Source of the DNA: Bacteroidales bacterium
GTDB taxonomy: Bacteria; Bacteroidota; Bacteroidia; Bacteroidales; UBA932
Length of the DNA stretch: 49,248 nt
Direction: 5' to 3'
Assembly (NCBI GenBank): GCA_017962165.1
Contig: JAGCVW010000022.1
Span: 1 to 49,248, forward strand
Shown here: piece after piece, positions 24,009 through 32,140 of the stretch
Position numbering within the stretch: position 1 is the first letter of the stretch
How the letters are laid out: every line of letters begins with the position of its first letter
The notes under the pieces: generated by a model
The model's database searches: none
Told to the model about the DNA's origin: nothing
Seen by the model: only the letters and a program-made list of their open reading frames with translations
Translations under genes and position numbers: made by a program

Positions 24009-27000
24009 TTATTCTGTTACGATGATAGGCGGGGCGTGCCTGGGTGTGGGCGGGACAGGGGCGCCGGCGGGTAGAGAGGCGCGGCGCAGTGCGCGCGGAG
24101 CGCGCGCCTTCTTGCCGTCCGGGGCCGGCGCCAGGTCGAACTCTACGAACTCCTCGCGGTTGTATCCGTTCGCGATGTAATCCGCCCAGCTTGACCAGTT
24201 GTTCTCCGGATGCGTCAGCACCTGTACCCTCTGCCATATCGCCTCGCGCGAAGGAGAGTTGAACCATGGATCTGCTTCAAAGTCACCCTCTCTCATTACC
24301 GAATCTTCTGTCGGGCGGTACACGGTTGAACTTACTCTGTCACAGAGATATGCTCCCACGTTTTCGTCGCTATAGCGGGAATCGTCTATAAATGTCTGCC
24401 AGCGGACGGGGGTCGCCGTATCCACATTTGACTCCCACCCGTATTTGGTCCAACTACTGGGTGTAGGGGCTTCGATGGTTTGAGTCTCAGTATCGTCATA
24501 TTCGTCTCCAAGGAACGCAAATCCGTGCCCCAGGACTTCATGGATAAAACACATGTCAAAAGGCCAAGTCGCAGGAATATAACCAACTGCAAGCCCGATT
24601 TCATCCAATGGCGTCCCGTTACTAATCGAAGGCCAGTAACAAGTGCCACCGGATATTCCGGTATTCATAATAACGGCGACGGTTCCGTTCTTTTGGGGCC
24701 TTCCGGTTGCACTGCAGACGAAAGATATCGCACTGCTGGTATTTCCGTTAACGTGGGAGTTTTTGCCCGGATTCGGTATGCGGCTGGCAAATTTCAAACC
24801 GACGGAGGAGTTGATGCCAGTTCCTTCGCGTTCGGAGTGGGCATATACAAACCATATATTGAAGTAGTCAATCAGTTTGTTATAGGGCTCCATCTGGATT
24901 ATTTGTTCCGCTATATGATTCATATAAGTTTCAAGTGTGCCGCCGACAGTATTGTTACTAGCTGTGAATCCGTCGCCGGTTATGAAAATATCCAGGCCGG
25001 GGCCCTTGGAGGCGGCATGGTAGAGTTCGACCTCTCCGTCGGCATGAATGGCAGCCGTTCCGTCTGCAGAGGAACGATAGTGGATTTGGGGATAGTCAGA
25101 ATATGTCCCACCGCTCAGCATGTTCCTTTCCCGGCTCTTTTGCTGATAGAAATAGTAACACCAACCCCAGTGTCCGCTATCATAGGTGTGATCCAGAAGA
25201 TCTGACGAGGGAACTGTAATATAACTGTCATCAAAATCGCAATTGGCGATATTGAAATAATCCAGGAAAAATAGGTTTTCAGGAATCTGGCCACGAAGGT
25301 TGGGGCAGTCGACGAATTCCACGGTGGCGAGATTTTTAAGACCCGCCAGGCTTTCGGGTATCGATCCGGAAATGGGACAATTCTTAATTTGCAAAACGGC
25401 CAATTCTGAGAGTTCGCCGATGGATTCCGGTATGGTGCCGCTGATCCCTGAGTCTTGGAGTGAAATCCGAGTCAATTTGGCAAGCCTGCTGATGCACTCC
25501 GGAATCGACGCGTTTATTTTATTACCGCCTTCACTAATAACCAGAGATGTGATATTCGGCAGATGCATGAGGTCTTCCAGGGAGGAGAGGACTTTGTCCC
25601 CAATAGCCGCAAAATCATCGGCAAACAGTCCATACGAATCAAGCTTCACCAGTTCCCTGGGTGAGAATACACCATCAAAATTGACATCTATTGTGTATTT
25701 ATATTTGGCTTCCAGCAAGTCTCGGAAAACAGGGTCTGTCCATTGCGGTTCAGTGAAGACATCTTCTCCCCTGTATTCGACCGTTATCTTATCTTCTATG
25801 TCGAGCACTCGCGGAGTGATGCCCGTGGCGAGAGCAACGACCTGCAATTCGGAACAATTTGAGAAATGTAATTCGTCCAGTTCATAGAACCCCGAGAGGT
25901 CGAGTTCGCCCTTTATGTCAAGTCCTAAAATGTCTATGATATAAACCGGGCATCCTTCTGCTTTCGGAAGTGCAAGTTCCATGTGGCATGGATATGCGTT
26001 GTATGCATTGTTATGGAGGTACAGGCGCAAAAGGTGGGAACATTCGCTCAAATCGATTTTCTCCACGCCGATTTTAGCGTAACCCCAGAATGCAAGATCA
26101 GTGAGTTCTTTGTTTGAAGTCAAATCCAGAACTCCGTCCAGTTTCCCGGCGTCGTATATCCTCAAGTCCTGAAGGTGGGTTAGGGCAGAAACGTCGAGTT
26201 CGCCGCTAAGATTGGAACATCCGGACAGGGAGAGACTTGTTAAGTTGGTAAAGTACCCGATACCGGTTAAGGACTTTATCTTTATAGCCTGCAGGTCTGA
26301 CGCACTATGGATACTAATACTACTGACAGCTTCGCATTCGTCTTTCGACAGGCTCCCGTCTCCGTTTGTGTCGTAACGTTCCATCAGGATTGACCTGAAC
26401 GCCTCGTCGGGAATATAAATTTCCCCGGCGCCCGCCTGGGCGACGGTCACGGTCTGGGTCAAGCCCAGTTCGGGGGCGCTGACCGTGACCGTTCCGGTGC
26501 GGGCGCCGCCTGTATTCGCAGCGATGCTCAGGACTATGGTCTTCTCGACAAGGGCCTTGGTCTCGGCAACCGTAATCCAGTCGGCCTGCGACTCTGCGGA
26601 GAGTTCGACATTGGCCCTGGCCTTGAGTTCGATGGTCTGTGCTGCTGCGCTCACCTTGTATTCGCCCTTGAAATCTGCGATGAAGCCTTTGTCTTCGGGC
26701 TGGCGGACGGTGAACGTGGCGCTTTTGGTCCCGCAGGTGATGGTGACGGTCGTCGTGCGCTCGGCTTCATTGTTGGCGGAAGCTATGACGGTTATGCTGC
26801 CTGTGCCCTTTCCGCCCGACGCGGGGTTGACCGTCAGCCATGCGCCCGAAGAGTACATGGGCACGTCGGCGGTCCATTTGTCGCCTGTTGCCGCTATTTC
26901 GCCGATGACGCTCCAGTCGCTCGCGCCGTTGAAGTCAGAATACGCCCCGTCGACATGGCTGACGACCTTGTACAAGGCCGCATTCGGGTCGAGAAGGAGA

Positions 27001-27446
27001 TCGTAGACTCCGGCGGAAGGCACGGAAAGATTCGATCCGCCCTGGCCTGCGGTCAGTTCGCTGTCGAGGGTGACGACATACGGATTGGGAGTGCCAGGGC
27101 CGCCGCCGTAATTCACCTGCCAGTCATGGTCTTTGCGGAACTTGAACTGGTCCTGGGTGGCAAGGGTCACGCCTTTGGCAACCAGCCAGCTTGAGCCGCC
27201 GCCCTCCACGCTTGCAGTCCAGTCTCCGCTGGCCGTGAAAGCCACGGTCGCTGAGCCGCCGCTTGCGGGGATGACAATCTCGCCCTGGGTCGTGATAGTT
27301 ATCGAATCCTCGCCGGGTTTGGGATCCGGTTTGTCGTCGGGTTTGTCGATGGGATCGTCGTCTATGGGTTCCTCTTCCGGGATTTCGGTGCAGGAGAAAG
27401 CAAACAGCGAAAGCGCCGCCAACGCGGCGAAGGCGAATCTTTTCAT
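24009..27446 (-). CDS. BACON / LRR / M64 metallopeptidase, giant lipoprotein
   Basis: A 1145-residue lipoprotein. The start is ATG 27446, which opens MKRFAFAALAALSLFAFSC (Cys19) and has a perfect promoter upstream; the frame stays open through the tRNA gene, which is not real coding. Domains: acidic linker 21-47; BACON-like strands interrupted by FKFRKDHDWQVNYGG (101-115), which resembles SusE/SusF-type domains; BACON repeats at about 180-250 and 255-338; an EF-hand-like loop YDTNGDGSLSKDE (358-370) leading into leucine-rich repeats (390-555); a second DVNFDGVFSPREL loop (587-599) and more repeats (610-745); then an M64 (IgA-peptidase type) catalytic domain with ITGDGFT (822-828) and HEVLGHGFAFLGDEY (969-983). 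The tail of about 40 residues is Pro/Ala/Arg-rich. Probably a surface adhesin-protease acting on host or microbial glycoproteins. Confidence 0.85.
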   Translation of the reverse strand: MKRFAFAALAALSLFAFSCTEIPEEEPIDDDPIDKPDDKPDPKPGEDSITITTQGEIVIPASGGSATVAFTASGDWTASVEGGGSSWLVAKGVTLATQDQFKFRKDHDWQVNYGGGPGTPNPYVVTLDSELTAGQGGSNLSVPSAGVYDLLLDPNAALYKVVSHVDGAYSDFNGASDWSVIGEIAATGDKWTADVPMYSSGAWLTVNPASGGKGTGSITVIASANNEAERTTTVTITCGTKSATFTVRQPEDKGFIADFKGEYKVSAAAQTIELKARANVELSAESQADWITVAETKALVEKTIVLSIAANTGGARTGTVTVSAPELGLTQTVTVAQAGAGEIYIPDEAFRSILMERYDTNGDGSLSKDECEAVSSISIHSASDLQAIKIKSLTGIGYFTNLTSLSLSGCSNLSGELDVSALTHLQDLRIYDAGKLDGVLDLTSNKELTDLAFWGYAKIGVEKIDLSECSHLLRLYLHNNAYNAYPCHMELALPKAEGCPVYIIDILGLDIKGELDLSGFYELDELHFSNCSELQVVALATGITPRVLDIEDKITVEYRGEDVFTEPQWTDPVFRDLLEAKYKYTIDVNFDGVFSPRELVKLDSYGLFADDFAAIGDKVLSSLEDLMHLPNITSLVISEGGNKINASIPECISRLAKLTRISLQDSGISGTIPESIGELSELAVLQIKNCPISGSIPESLAGLKNLATVEFVDCPNLRGQIPENLFFLDYFNIANCDFDDSYITVPSSDLLDHTYDSGHWGWCYYFYQQKSRERNMLSGGTYSDYPQIHYRSSADGTAAIHADGEVELYHAASKGPGLDIFITGDGFTASNNTVGGTLETYMNHIAEQIIQMEPYNKLIDYFNIWFVYAHSEREGTGINSSVGLKFASRIPNPGKNSHVNGNTSSAISFVCSATGRPQKNGTVAVIMNTGISGGTCYWPSISNGTPLDEIGLAVGYIPATWPFDMCFIHEVLGHGFAFLGDEYDDTETQTIEAPTPSSWTKYGWESNVDTATPVRWQTFIDDSRYSDENVGAYLCDRVSSTVYRPTEDSVMREGDFEADPWFNSPSREAIWQRVQVLTHPENNWSSWADYIANGYNREEFVEFDLAPAPDGKKARAPRALRRASLPAGAPVPPTPRHAPPIIVTE

Positions 27447-27471
27447 GGGGGTACAATAGTTTCTATCCGTC

Positions 27472-27503
27472 CAAATATAAGTACATTGGGATAGAAATAC
27501 AAA
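27472..27503 (-). promoter_or_regulatory. promoter of the M64 lipoprotein gene
   Basis: On the minus strand TTTG (27503-27500), a 20-nt spacer and TATATTTG (27479-27472) form a textbook Bacteroidetes promoter. The ATG is 25 nt downstream of the box. Confidence 0.75.
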
Positions 27504-27531
27504 TAATTGTTCAGCCCAGCGACGGCACAAG

Positions 27532-27555
27532 AAAAGCATCGCTTCGCGGCGATGC
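27532..27555 (-). terminator. terminator of the tRNA-Leu gene
   Basis: On the minus strand GCATCGC, a 6-nt loop and GCGATGC (27555-27536) are followed by TTTTC. It starts about ten bases after the 3' end of the tRNA. Confidence 0.75.
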
Positions 27556-27565
27556 CTTTTCTTGT

Positions 27566-27649
27566 GCCCAAAGCCGGGATCGAACCGGCACGTCTTTAAG
27601 GGACACTGGATTTTGAGTCCAGCGCGTCTACCAATTCCGCCATTCGGGC
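27566..27649 (-). tRNA. tRNA-Leu (anticodon CAA)
   Basis: Acceptor arms GCCCGAA and TTTGGGC pair with one G-U; GTTCGATCC is the T loop; the anticodon stem CTGGA / TCCAG encloses CTCAAAA, giving anticodon CAA. The long variable arm (TGTCCCTTAAAGACG) is that of a class II tRNA. Discriminator A follows; CCA is not encoded. Read as protein, this region gives the SPNGGIGRRAGLKIQ string seen in false ORFs over tRNA-Leu genes. Confidence 0.95.
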
Positions 27650-27662
27650 TCAGTTGCAGGGG

Positions 27663-27693
27663 CAAAGGTAGCGCAAAAACGCGATTATTCAAA
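27663..27693 (-). promoter_or_regulatory. promoter of tRNA-Leu
   Basis: Minus-strand TTTG (27693-27690), 19-nt spacer, TACCTTTG (27670-27663), 13 nt before the mature tRNA 5' end. It is back to back with the aroB start at 27717. Confidence 0.7.
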
Positions 27694-27716
27694 TATTATG
27701 GCTAATTTCGCGCATA

Positions 27717-28817
27717 ATGAAAAAACAGGCATACATAGTTTACGACTTTGCGGTTGAGGGGTTCGCAAAACAACTCATTGAGCAGTGGCGCAAGGATGGA
27801 TACTGCGAGGTTAAAGGATCGATGGGCATCGAGTCCACGGAGGAGGACAAAAGCCTCGCGACCGTACAGGCGATATGCAGCTGGCTGCTGGCGATGGGCG
27901 CGGACAAGGGCGTGACGCTGGTGGCAGTAGGCGGCGGCGTGACGACCGACACCGTCGGTCTGGCGGCCGCGCTCTACAAGCGTGGCGTCGCGCTGGAAAG
28001 CGTGCCTACAACACTCCTGGCGCAGGTCGATGCTGCGATAGGCGGCAAGAACGGCGTGAATCTCGACGGCGTCAAGAACGCCATCGGCACGATAGTTCTT
28101 CCTGCGAAGGTCCACCTGTTCGCCGAGCCGCTCAAAACTCTGCCGGCGCGTGAGATGAAGTCCGGCTCGGCCGAACTTATCAAGACCTTCGCCCTGTTCG
28201 ACCCTGAGCTCTACGACAAAGCGGTCAGACTATTCTCTCTGGTCAATGGCGCAGGCTATACACGCGAAGCAATTGATGCCGCGATTCCGGAAATAATAGA
28301 ACTCGCCAGACAAGCCGCGAAGTATAAGGAGAAGGCTATCAAGGGCGACATCTTCGACAAAAACAAACGCCATCTTCTCAACTTCGGTCACACCTATGGC
28401 CACGCAATAGAGTGGTGGCAGAATGTTGACGGCGGCCACGTCGCAATGGGAGCCACTGCGGCCGACCTGGCAGAAAAAGTTGATACTACTCTGCCGAAAA
28501 CTCAGCAGAGTAGTATGAAAAAAATTACTTTGGCGAACTACTCCCACGGCGAAGCTGTGGCGATAGGAATGGTCCAGGCCGCGCGCCTCTCGGCGATCGA
28601 GGGGATAGCCCAGCCGGGGCTGGCGGCCAGGCTCGCAGCGGACCTCGAGGCGTGCGGCCTCCCCACTCAGCTCCCCGCCAAGGCGGAAGACCTCCTTCCG
28701 GCGATAGAAAACGACAAGAAGATAGACGGCGACAAGATAGATTTCGTGTTCCTGAAAGAAATAGGCAAACCTGTCCTTAAAAAGCGCCGCCCCAAAGACA
28801 TACTGATCCAGGGATGA
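27717..28817 (+). CDS. aroB: 3-dehydroquinate synthase
   Basis: A 366-residue enzyme converting DAHP to 3-dehydroquinate using NAD and a divalent metal. VAVGGGVTTDTVGLAAALYKR (NAD site), PTTLLAQVDAAIGGKNGVNL, GSAELIKTFAL and LNFGHTYGHAIEW are all present, then SHGEAVAIGMVQAAR. Between the first His of NFGHTYGH (His225) and the metal His of SHGE (His277) there are 52 residues; from the known fungal structure about 16 are expected, so a stretch of about 36 residues is inserted. Part of it is encoded by a perfect 12-bp palindrome (28483-28516). The metal ligands themselves are kept. The gene ends in a 4-bp ATGA overlap with the aroD-aroA fusion. Confidence 0.93.
   Translation: MKKQAYIVYDFAVEGFAKQLIEQWRKDGYCEVKGSMGIESTEEDKSLATVQAICSWLLAMGADKGVTLVAVGGGVTTDTVGLAAALYKRGVALESVPTTLLAQVDAAIGGKNGVNLDGVKNAIGTIVLPAKVHLFAEPLKTLPAREMKSGSAELIKTFALFDPELYDKAVRLFSLVNGAGYTREAIDAAIPEIIELARQAAKYKEKAIKGDIFDKNKRHLLNFGHTYGHAIEWWQNVDGGHVAMGATAADLAEKVDTTLPKTQQSSMKKITLANYSHGEAVAIGMVQAARLSAIEGIAQPGLAARLAADLEACGLPTQLPAKAEDLLPAIENDKKIDGDKIDFVFLKEIGKPVLKKRRPKDILIQG
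28483..28516. repeat. perfect 12-bp palindrome inside aroB
   Basis: ATACTACTCTGC (28483-28494) and GCAGAGTAGTAT (28505-28516) are exact complements around a 10-nt loop, followed by GAAAAAAATT. It is in frame, encodes residues 256-267 of AroB and falls inside the segment that has no counterpart in ordinary AroB proteins. Confidence 0.7.
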
Positions 28818-30793
28818 TCTGCACTACAATACAGCACAAGACATACGAGGAAATACTCTCCATCCTCGACGACCCGTTTGTGGAGATGGCGGAGATACGC
28901 CTCGATCTCAACAATCTTACAGACGAAGAAATCCAGGACCTTTTCGGCGGCAGTGAAAAGCCGCTGGTCGCCACATACCGCGTTCCCCCTCAGCCTGACA
29001 TAAAAGCATTCAACCAGCAGTGGGAGAAAGCCCTGAGAAAAATGTCGCAGGCCGTAGAGGCCGGTGCGCGCTATGTGGATGTGGACCTCACCGCTCCGGT
29101 AAACATCAGCAAATACTTCCAGAAGCTCTGCCACAAAACCGGCACGGAACTTATCAGGTCTTACCACGATTTCGAGAAGACCCCCGACCTGGAATATCTT
29201 GAGCAGGTCAAACAGCGCTGCTTCCGCTACGGCGCAGACGTGGCGAAAATCGTCACAACCGCGACCGAAAATAAAGACTGTGACGAAATTTTGTCACTTT
29301 ATTCGCCGCAGGAGAGTCAAAGACTCGTAGCCTTCGCTATGGGCAGGGAAGGTCAAAAAACCCGCATAGACTGCCTTCGTAAAGGCGCTCCCTTCACATA
29401 CGCAGCATGGGACGAGCCGGCCGCCGACGGCCAGATCCCCGTCACAGAAATGCACGAAAAGGTCTACGGCGACTTCCTCGGCCTTTACCGCGCCGATTTC
29501 CGCATTCCGGCCTCGAAGAGTTTCGCCCAGAGAGCGATAATCGCCGCGGCCCTGGCTGAAGGTACGTCCCACCTGACCAATTACACCCCCTGCGATGACT
29601 CCGAATCGGCAGTGAAGGTAGCGCGGTCGCTCGGTGCGAAGGTCGCCCGCAAAGGCAGCACGCTGACCATTGAGGGCCTTGGCCCGATCAAAAACAAGCT
29701 CGAGCTCGAGCGCATCAACGCCGGTGAATCGGGCATCCTCGCGCGCCTGATGATCCCTATTCTCGCGCAGGTAGCCCGGTGCCCCGTGTCGATCGAGGGG
29801 CGCGGGACCCTGCTCAGACGCCCGCTGGCCGCAGCATCCGATATCATGGCCGCCTTCGGGGTTATCCTTCGCAATGAGGAAGGGCGCGAGGGCCGCGAAA
29901 TCCATGTCCCCCTCACGGTCAAGGGCGAGCTTATCGCGGGCACGGCCGACCTCCCCGGCAAGCCCGGCTCGCAGCTGGTATCCGGCGTGCTGATGGCCCT
30001 GCCGCTGAACCCCAAGGACTCCAAGGTCTATGTAGGCGAGCCAAAGTCGATCCCATATATGTTCATCACGCTCGATGTGCTGCGCAAGTTCGGCATCAAG
30101 GCGGGCGCGCAGCTCGAAGGCAACGCCGAAATGCTCGAACAGCAGGACTGGAGCTACTGCACCGGCATTAACTTCACCGTTCCGGGCGGGCAGAGCTACA
30201 AGGCCGCGGACCTGACGCTGGAAGGCGACTGGAGCGCCGCCGCGAACTTCCTGGTCGGCGGCGCGCTCTTCGGCAGCGTGGAACTCCGCGGCCTGGACAC
30301 CTCCTCCCTGCAGGCCGACATCTCCATTCTCGACGTGCTGGTCGAGGCGGGCGCGTCAGTGGCCTACGACGAGGACACGGTCTGCGTGAAAAAAGGCCCG
30401 CTCGAAGCCTTCGACTTCGACCTCAGCCAGGCCCCCGACATCTTCCCCATAGTCAGCCTGCTGGCCGCATTCTGCGCGGGAACCAGCACCATAGCGGGGG
30501 TCGGGCGGCTCAAAGGCAAGGAATCGGACCGCGCCGCGGCCATAGTCGAAATGCTCACTAAAATGGGCGTTCGGGCATGGATCGAAGGCGACATCCTGTC
30601 GGTGGAAGGGGAGACGCTGGCTTCGCGCCTGCTGAACGGCCGGCTGCTCAAGGGCGGCGACTACTCAGCCCACAGCGACCACCGTATGGCCATGGTCCTA
30701 CGCATCGCGTCCATGGCGGCCGACAGCCCGATAGTAATCGACGACCCCGCCTGTGTGGCGAAGTCGTTCCCTGAGTTCTTCGAACAGTTCTAG
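28814..30793 (+). CDS. bifunctional 3-dehydroquinate dehydratase (type I) / EPSP synthase
   Basis: A 659-residue fusion of AroD and AroA. Residues 1-222 are a type I dehydroquinase: EMAEIRLDL, ELIRSYHDFEKTP with catalytic His118, and GADVAKIVTTA with the Schiff-base Lys145. Residues 225-659 are EPSP synthase: FRIPASKSFAQRAIIAAALA, AGESGILARLMIPI, GRGTLLRRPLAAA, PGKPGSQLVSGVLMALP and HSDHRMAMVLRIASM. The G-N-A-G-T-x-x-R loop of common EPSP synthases reads G-E-S-G-I-L-A-R here. The joint is seamless: there is no stop or linker longer than a few residues. The two steps are not consecutive (AroE and AroK act between them). It overlaps aroB by 4 bp and shares a CTAG stop with the convergent gene. 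Confidence 0.92.
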   Translation: MICTTIQHKTYEEILSILDDPFVEMAEIRLDLNNLTDEEIQDLFGGSEKPLVATYRVPPQPDIKAFNQQWEKALRKMSQAVEAGARYVDVDLTAPVNISKYFQKLCHKTGTELIRSYHDFEKTPDLEYLEQVKQRCFRYGADVAKIVTTATENKDCDEILSLYSPQESQRLVAFAMGREGQKTRIDCLRKGAPFTYAAWDEPAADGQIPVTEMHEKVYGDFLGLYRADFRIPASKSFAQRAIIAAALAEGTSHLTNYTPCDDSESAVKVARSLGAKVARKGSTLTIEGLGPIKNKLELERINAGESGILARLMIPILAQVARCPVSIEGRGTLLRRPLAAASDIMAAFGVILRNEEGREGREIHVPLTVKGELIAGTADLPGKPGSQLVSGVLMALPLNPKDSKVYVGEPKSIPYMFITLDVLRKFGIKAGAQLEGNAEMLEQQDWSYCTGINFTVPGGQSYKAADLTLEGDWSAAANFLVGGALFGSVELRGLDTSSLQADISILDVLVEAGASVAYDEDTVCVKKGPLEAFDFDLSQAPDIFPIVSLLAAFCAGTSTIAGVGRLKGKESDRAAAIVEMLTKMGVRAWIEGDILSVEGETLASRLLNGRLLKGGDYSAHSDHRMAMVLRIASMAADSPIVIDDPACVAKSFPEFFEQF

Positions 30794-32103
30794 ATATCGG
30801 CCTCGAAAGAGATCTTCTGGCCGCTGACGAGGTGGTCGCACTCAATCGCGGGCGTTCCAGTCGCATCGACGGTTACCCATATCTCGTTACCGGGCATCAG
30901 GTGCGCGAGGTTGTAGCCCGCGCGCTTCCCGCCAACTGCCAGCCATGCGTCGCGGTAGATCGGCGCAACTCCCACATTTGCGATAAGGATGGCTGTCTTG
31001 CCGTCTCCAACGCGGTAGTCGCGTATCCTGAAGCGGTAGCCCATTGAGAGCGAGGCCTCGCGTATGCGGTTCCATTTCTGGTAACTGGGCTGGTCCGCAC
31101 CGATGATGAAGGTCATATGGAACTTCGCGACCTCGTCTTCGAACTTGCGGTGATACATTCCGCCCTCGTCCAGGCAGTGTTCCTGATCATAGTCTGAGTA
31201 ATAGCTGAACTCGCCGCCGAGGGGAGCTCTCTTATAACGCGTTTCGCCAAAGAAGAGCCAGCTGCGGTAGTTGTAGCCGTCGTGGTCCTGACACATAAAG
31301 GAGTCGTCGAAGTTGCCGAAGCGCAGATCCAGAAGGTCGGGATATTTCTGGAACGGTCCGTAGGTGTTGTCTGCAGAGTCGATCGAGATACTCCAGGTTG
31401 TTTCCTTGAACCATTCCGACATTCCGCGCATAAACTCGGCCTGGAAGTCCTTGTCCGGGAAGGTCTGACCCATCTTGAAAGGGCCGTCGTAGATATGGTA
31501 TTCGGCCCAAAGACCGAAACCTGTCTCGAGGAAAGCGAGGCGGGGGTCTTTGTCGTAACGCTCGGCCAGTTTCTTATAGAACTCGAGGTGGAAACGCTTC
31601 AACTCTTCGCAGCGCCAGTCGGGGAAGTAGGTAGTGCGGCCTTCGCTCTTTCCTACGGTTTCCTCATAACCGGGCCAGGCCTTGATATAGTCGGGAACCG
31701 TACATTTCTTTCCTACATAGGTGTAGTGGAAGCGGATTACTGCCTGATGTCCGCGGGATGCGATGCCTTCCAGAAGCTTATCCAGAACGGTCCAGTCGTA
31801 TTTGTCCTTTTCCTTGCAGACATCGTTGTACTGCATATAGGAGTACTCGAGGGAAATATCGTCTGACTTGTACGGAGCCCACATTACGATACCGGTCATA
31901 GGCTGGACTTTGGTGATGCTGCTCTCAAGGGCTACTCGGGTATAGTCTGCGTACTCTTCCGGTACTTTTACTTCTTCGGTGATGGCTTCCTGACCTTCTT
32001 CGGGGTCCGTACCATCCTTTGGTATACCTCCCTTATAGGAGGGATCATTTCCACAGGCGAACAGAGTCAGCGCGGCGGCGATAAGTGTGGCGAAACGTTT
32101 CAT
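30790..32103 (-). CDS. DUF4832/DUF4874-like lipoprotein, putative glycosidase fold
   Basis: A 437-residue lipoprotein (lipobox LFACG, Cys17) with an acidic linker. Residues 55-330 look like a TIM barrel: TGIVMWAPYKS, LLEGIASRGHQAVIRFHYTY, LERYDKDPR-type helix and FLETGFGLWAEYHIYDG, where the Glu of LETG and WAEYH are candidate catalytic acids. FEDEVAKFHMTF and SMGYRFRIRDYRV lead to a C-terminal beta domain (ILIANVGVAPIYRDAWLAVGG). These features match the DUF4832/DUF4874 pair of exported Bacteroidetes proteins; the activity of the family is not known to me. Its -7 box TAACTTTG (32116-32109) is only 5 nt before the ATG. It converges with the aroD-aroA gene, both stops lying in one CTAG. Confidence 0.72.
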   Translation of the reverse strand: MKRFATLIAAALTLFACGNDPSYKGGIPKDGTDPEEGQEAITEEVKVPEEYADYTRVALESSITKVQPMTGIVMWAPYKSDDISLEYSYMQYNDVCKEKDKYDWTVLDKLLEGIASRGHQAVIRFHYTYVGKKCTVPDYIKAWPGYEETVGKSEGRTTYFPDWRCEELKRFHLEFYKKLAERYDKDPRLAFLETGFGLWAEYHIYDGPFKMGQTFPDKDFQAEFMRGMSEWFKETTWSISIDSADNTYGPFQKYPDLLDLRFGNFDDSFMCQDHDGYNYRSWLFFGETRYKRAPLGGEFSYYSDYDQEHCLDEGGMYHRKFEDEVAKFHMTFIIGADQPSYQKWNRIREASLSMGYRFRIRDYRVGDGKTAILIANVGVAPIYRDAWLAVGGKRAGYNLAHLMPGNEIWVTVDATGTPAIECDHLVSGQKISFEADI

Positions 32104-32108
32104 ATGGG

Positions 32109-32136
32109 CAAAGTTAGAAAAATAGTGGTAACTTTA
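32109..32136. promoter_or_regulatory. divergent pair of near-leaderless -7 boxes
   Basis: Minus strand TAACTTTG (32116-32109) ends 5 nt before the ATG at 32103; plus strand TAACTTTA (32129-32136) ends 4 nt before the ATG at 32141. The whole space between the two starts is 37 bp, leaving almost no 5' untranslated region on either side. The -33 elements would have to lie within the opposite gene. Confidence 0.55.
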
Positions 32137-32140
32137 CGAT

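Noticed and set aside
24012-24140. Pro/Ala/Arg-rich tail of the M64 protein as evidence of a frameshift
   Set aside because: The frame stays open and ends at a clear stop before a good terminator; without homologues a frameshift cannot be shown, though the tail is suspicious.
27447-27692. An 82-residue N-terminal extension of the M64 protein frame
   Set aside because: It runs through tRNA-Leu, its terminator and the gene's own promoter; the signal peptide begins at ATG 27446.
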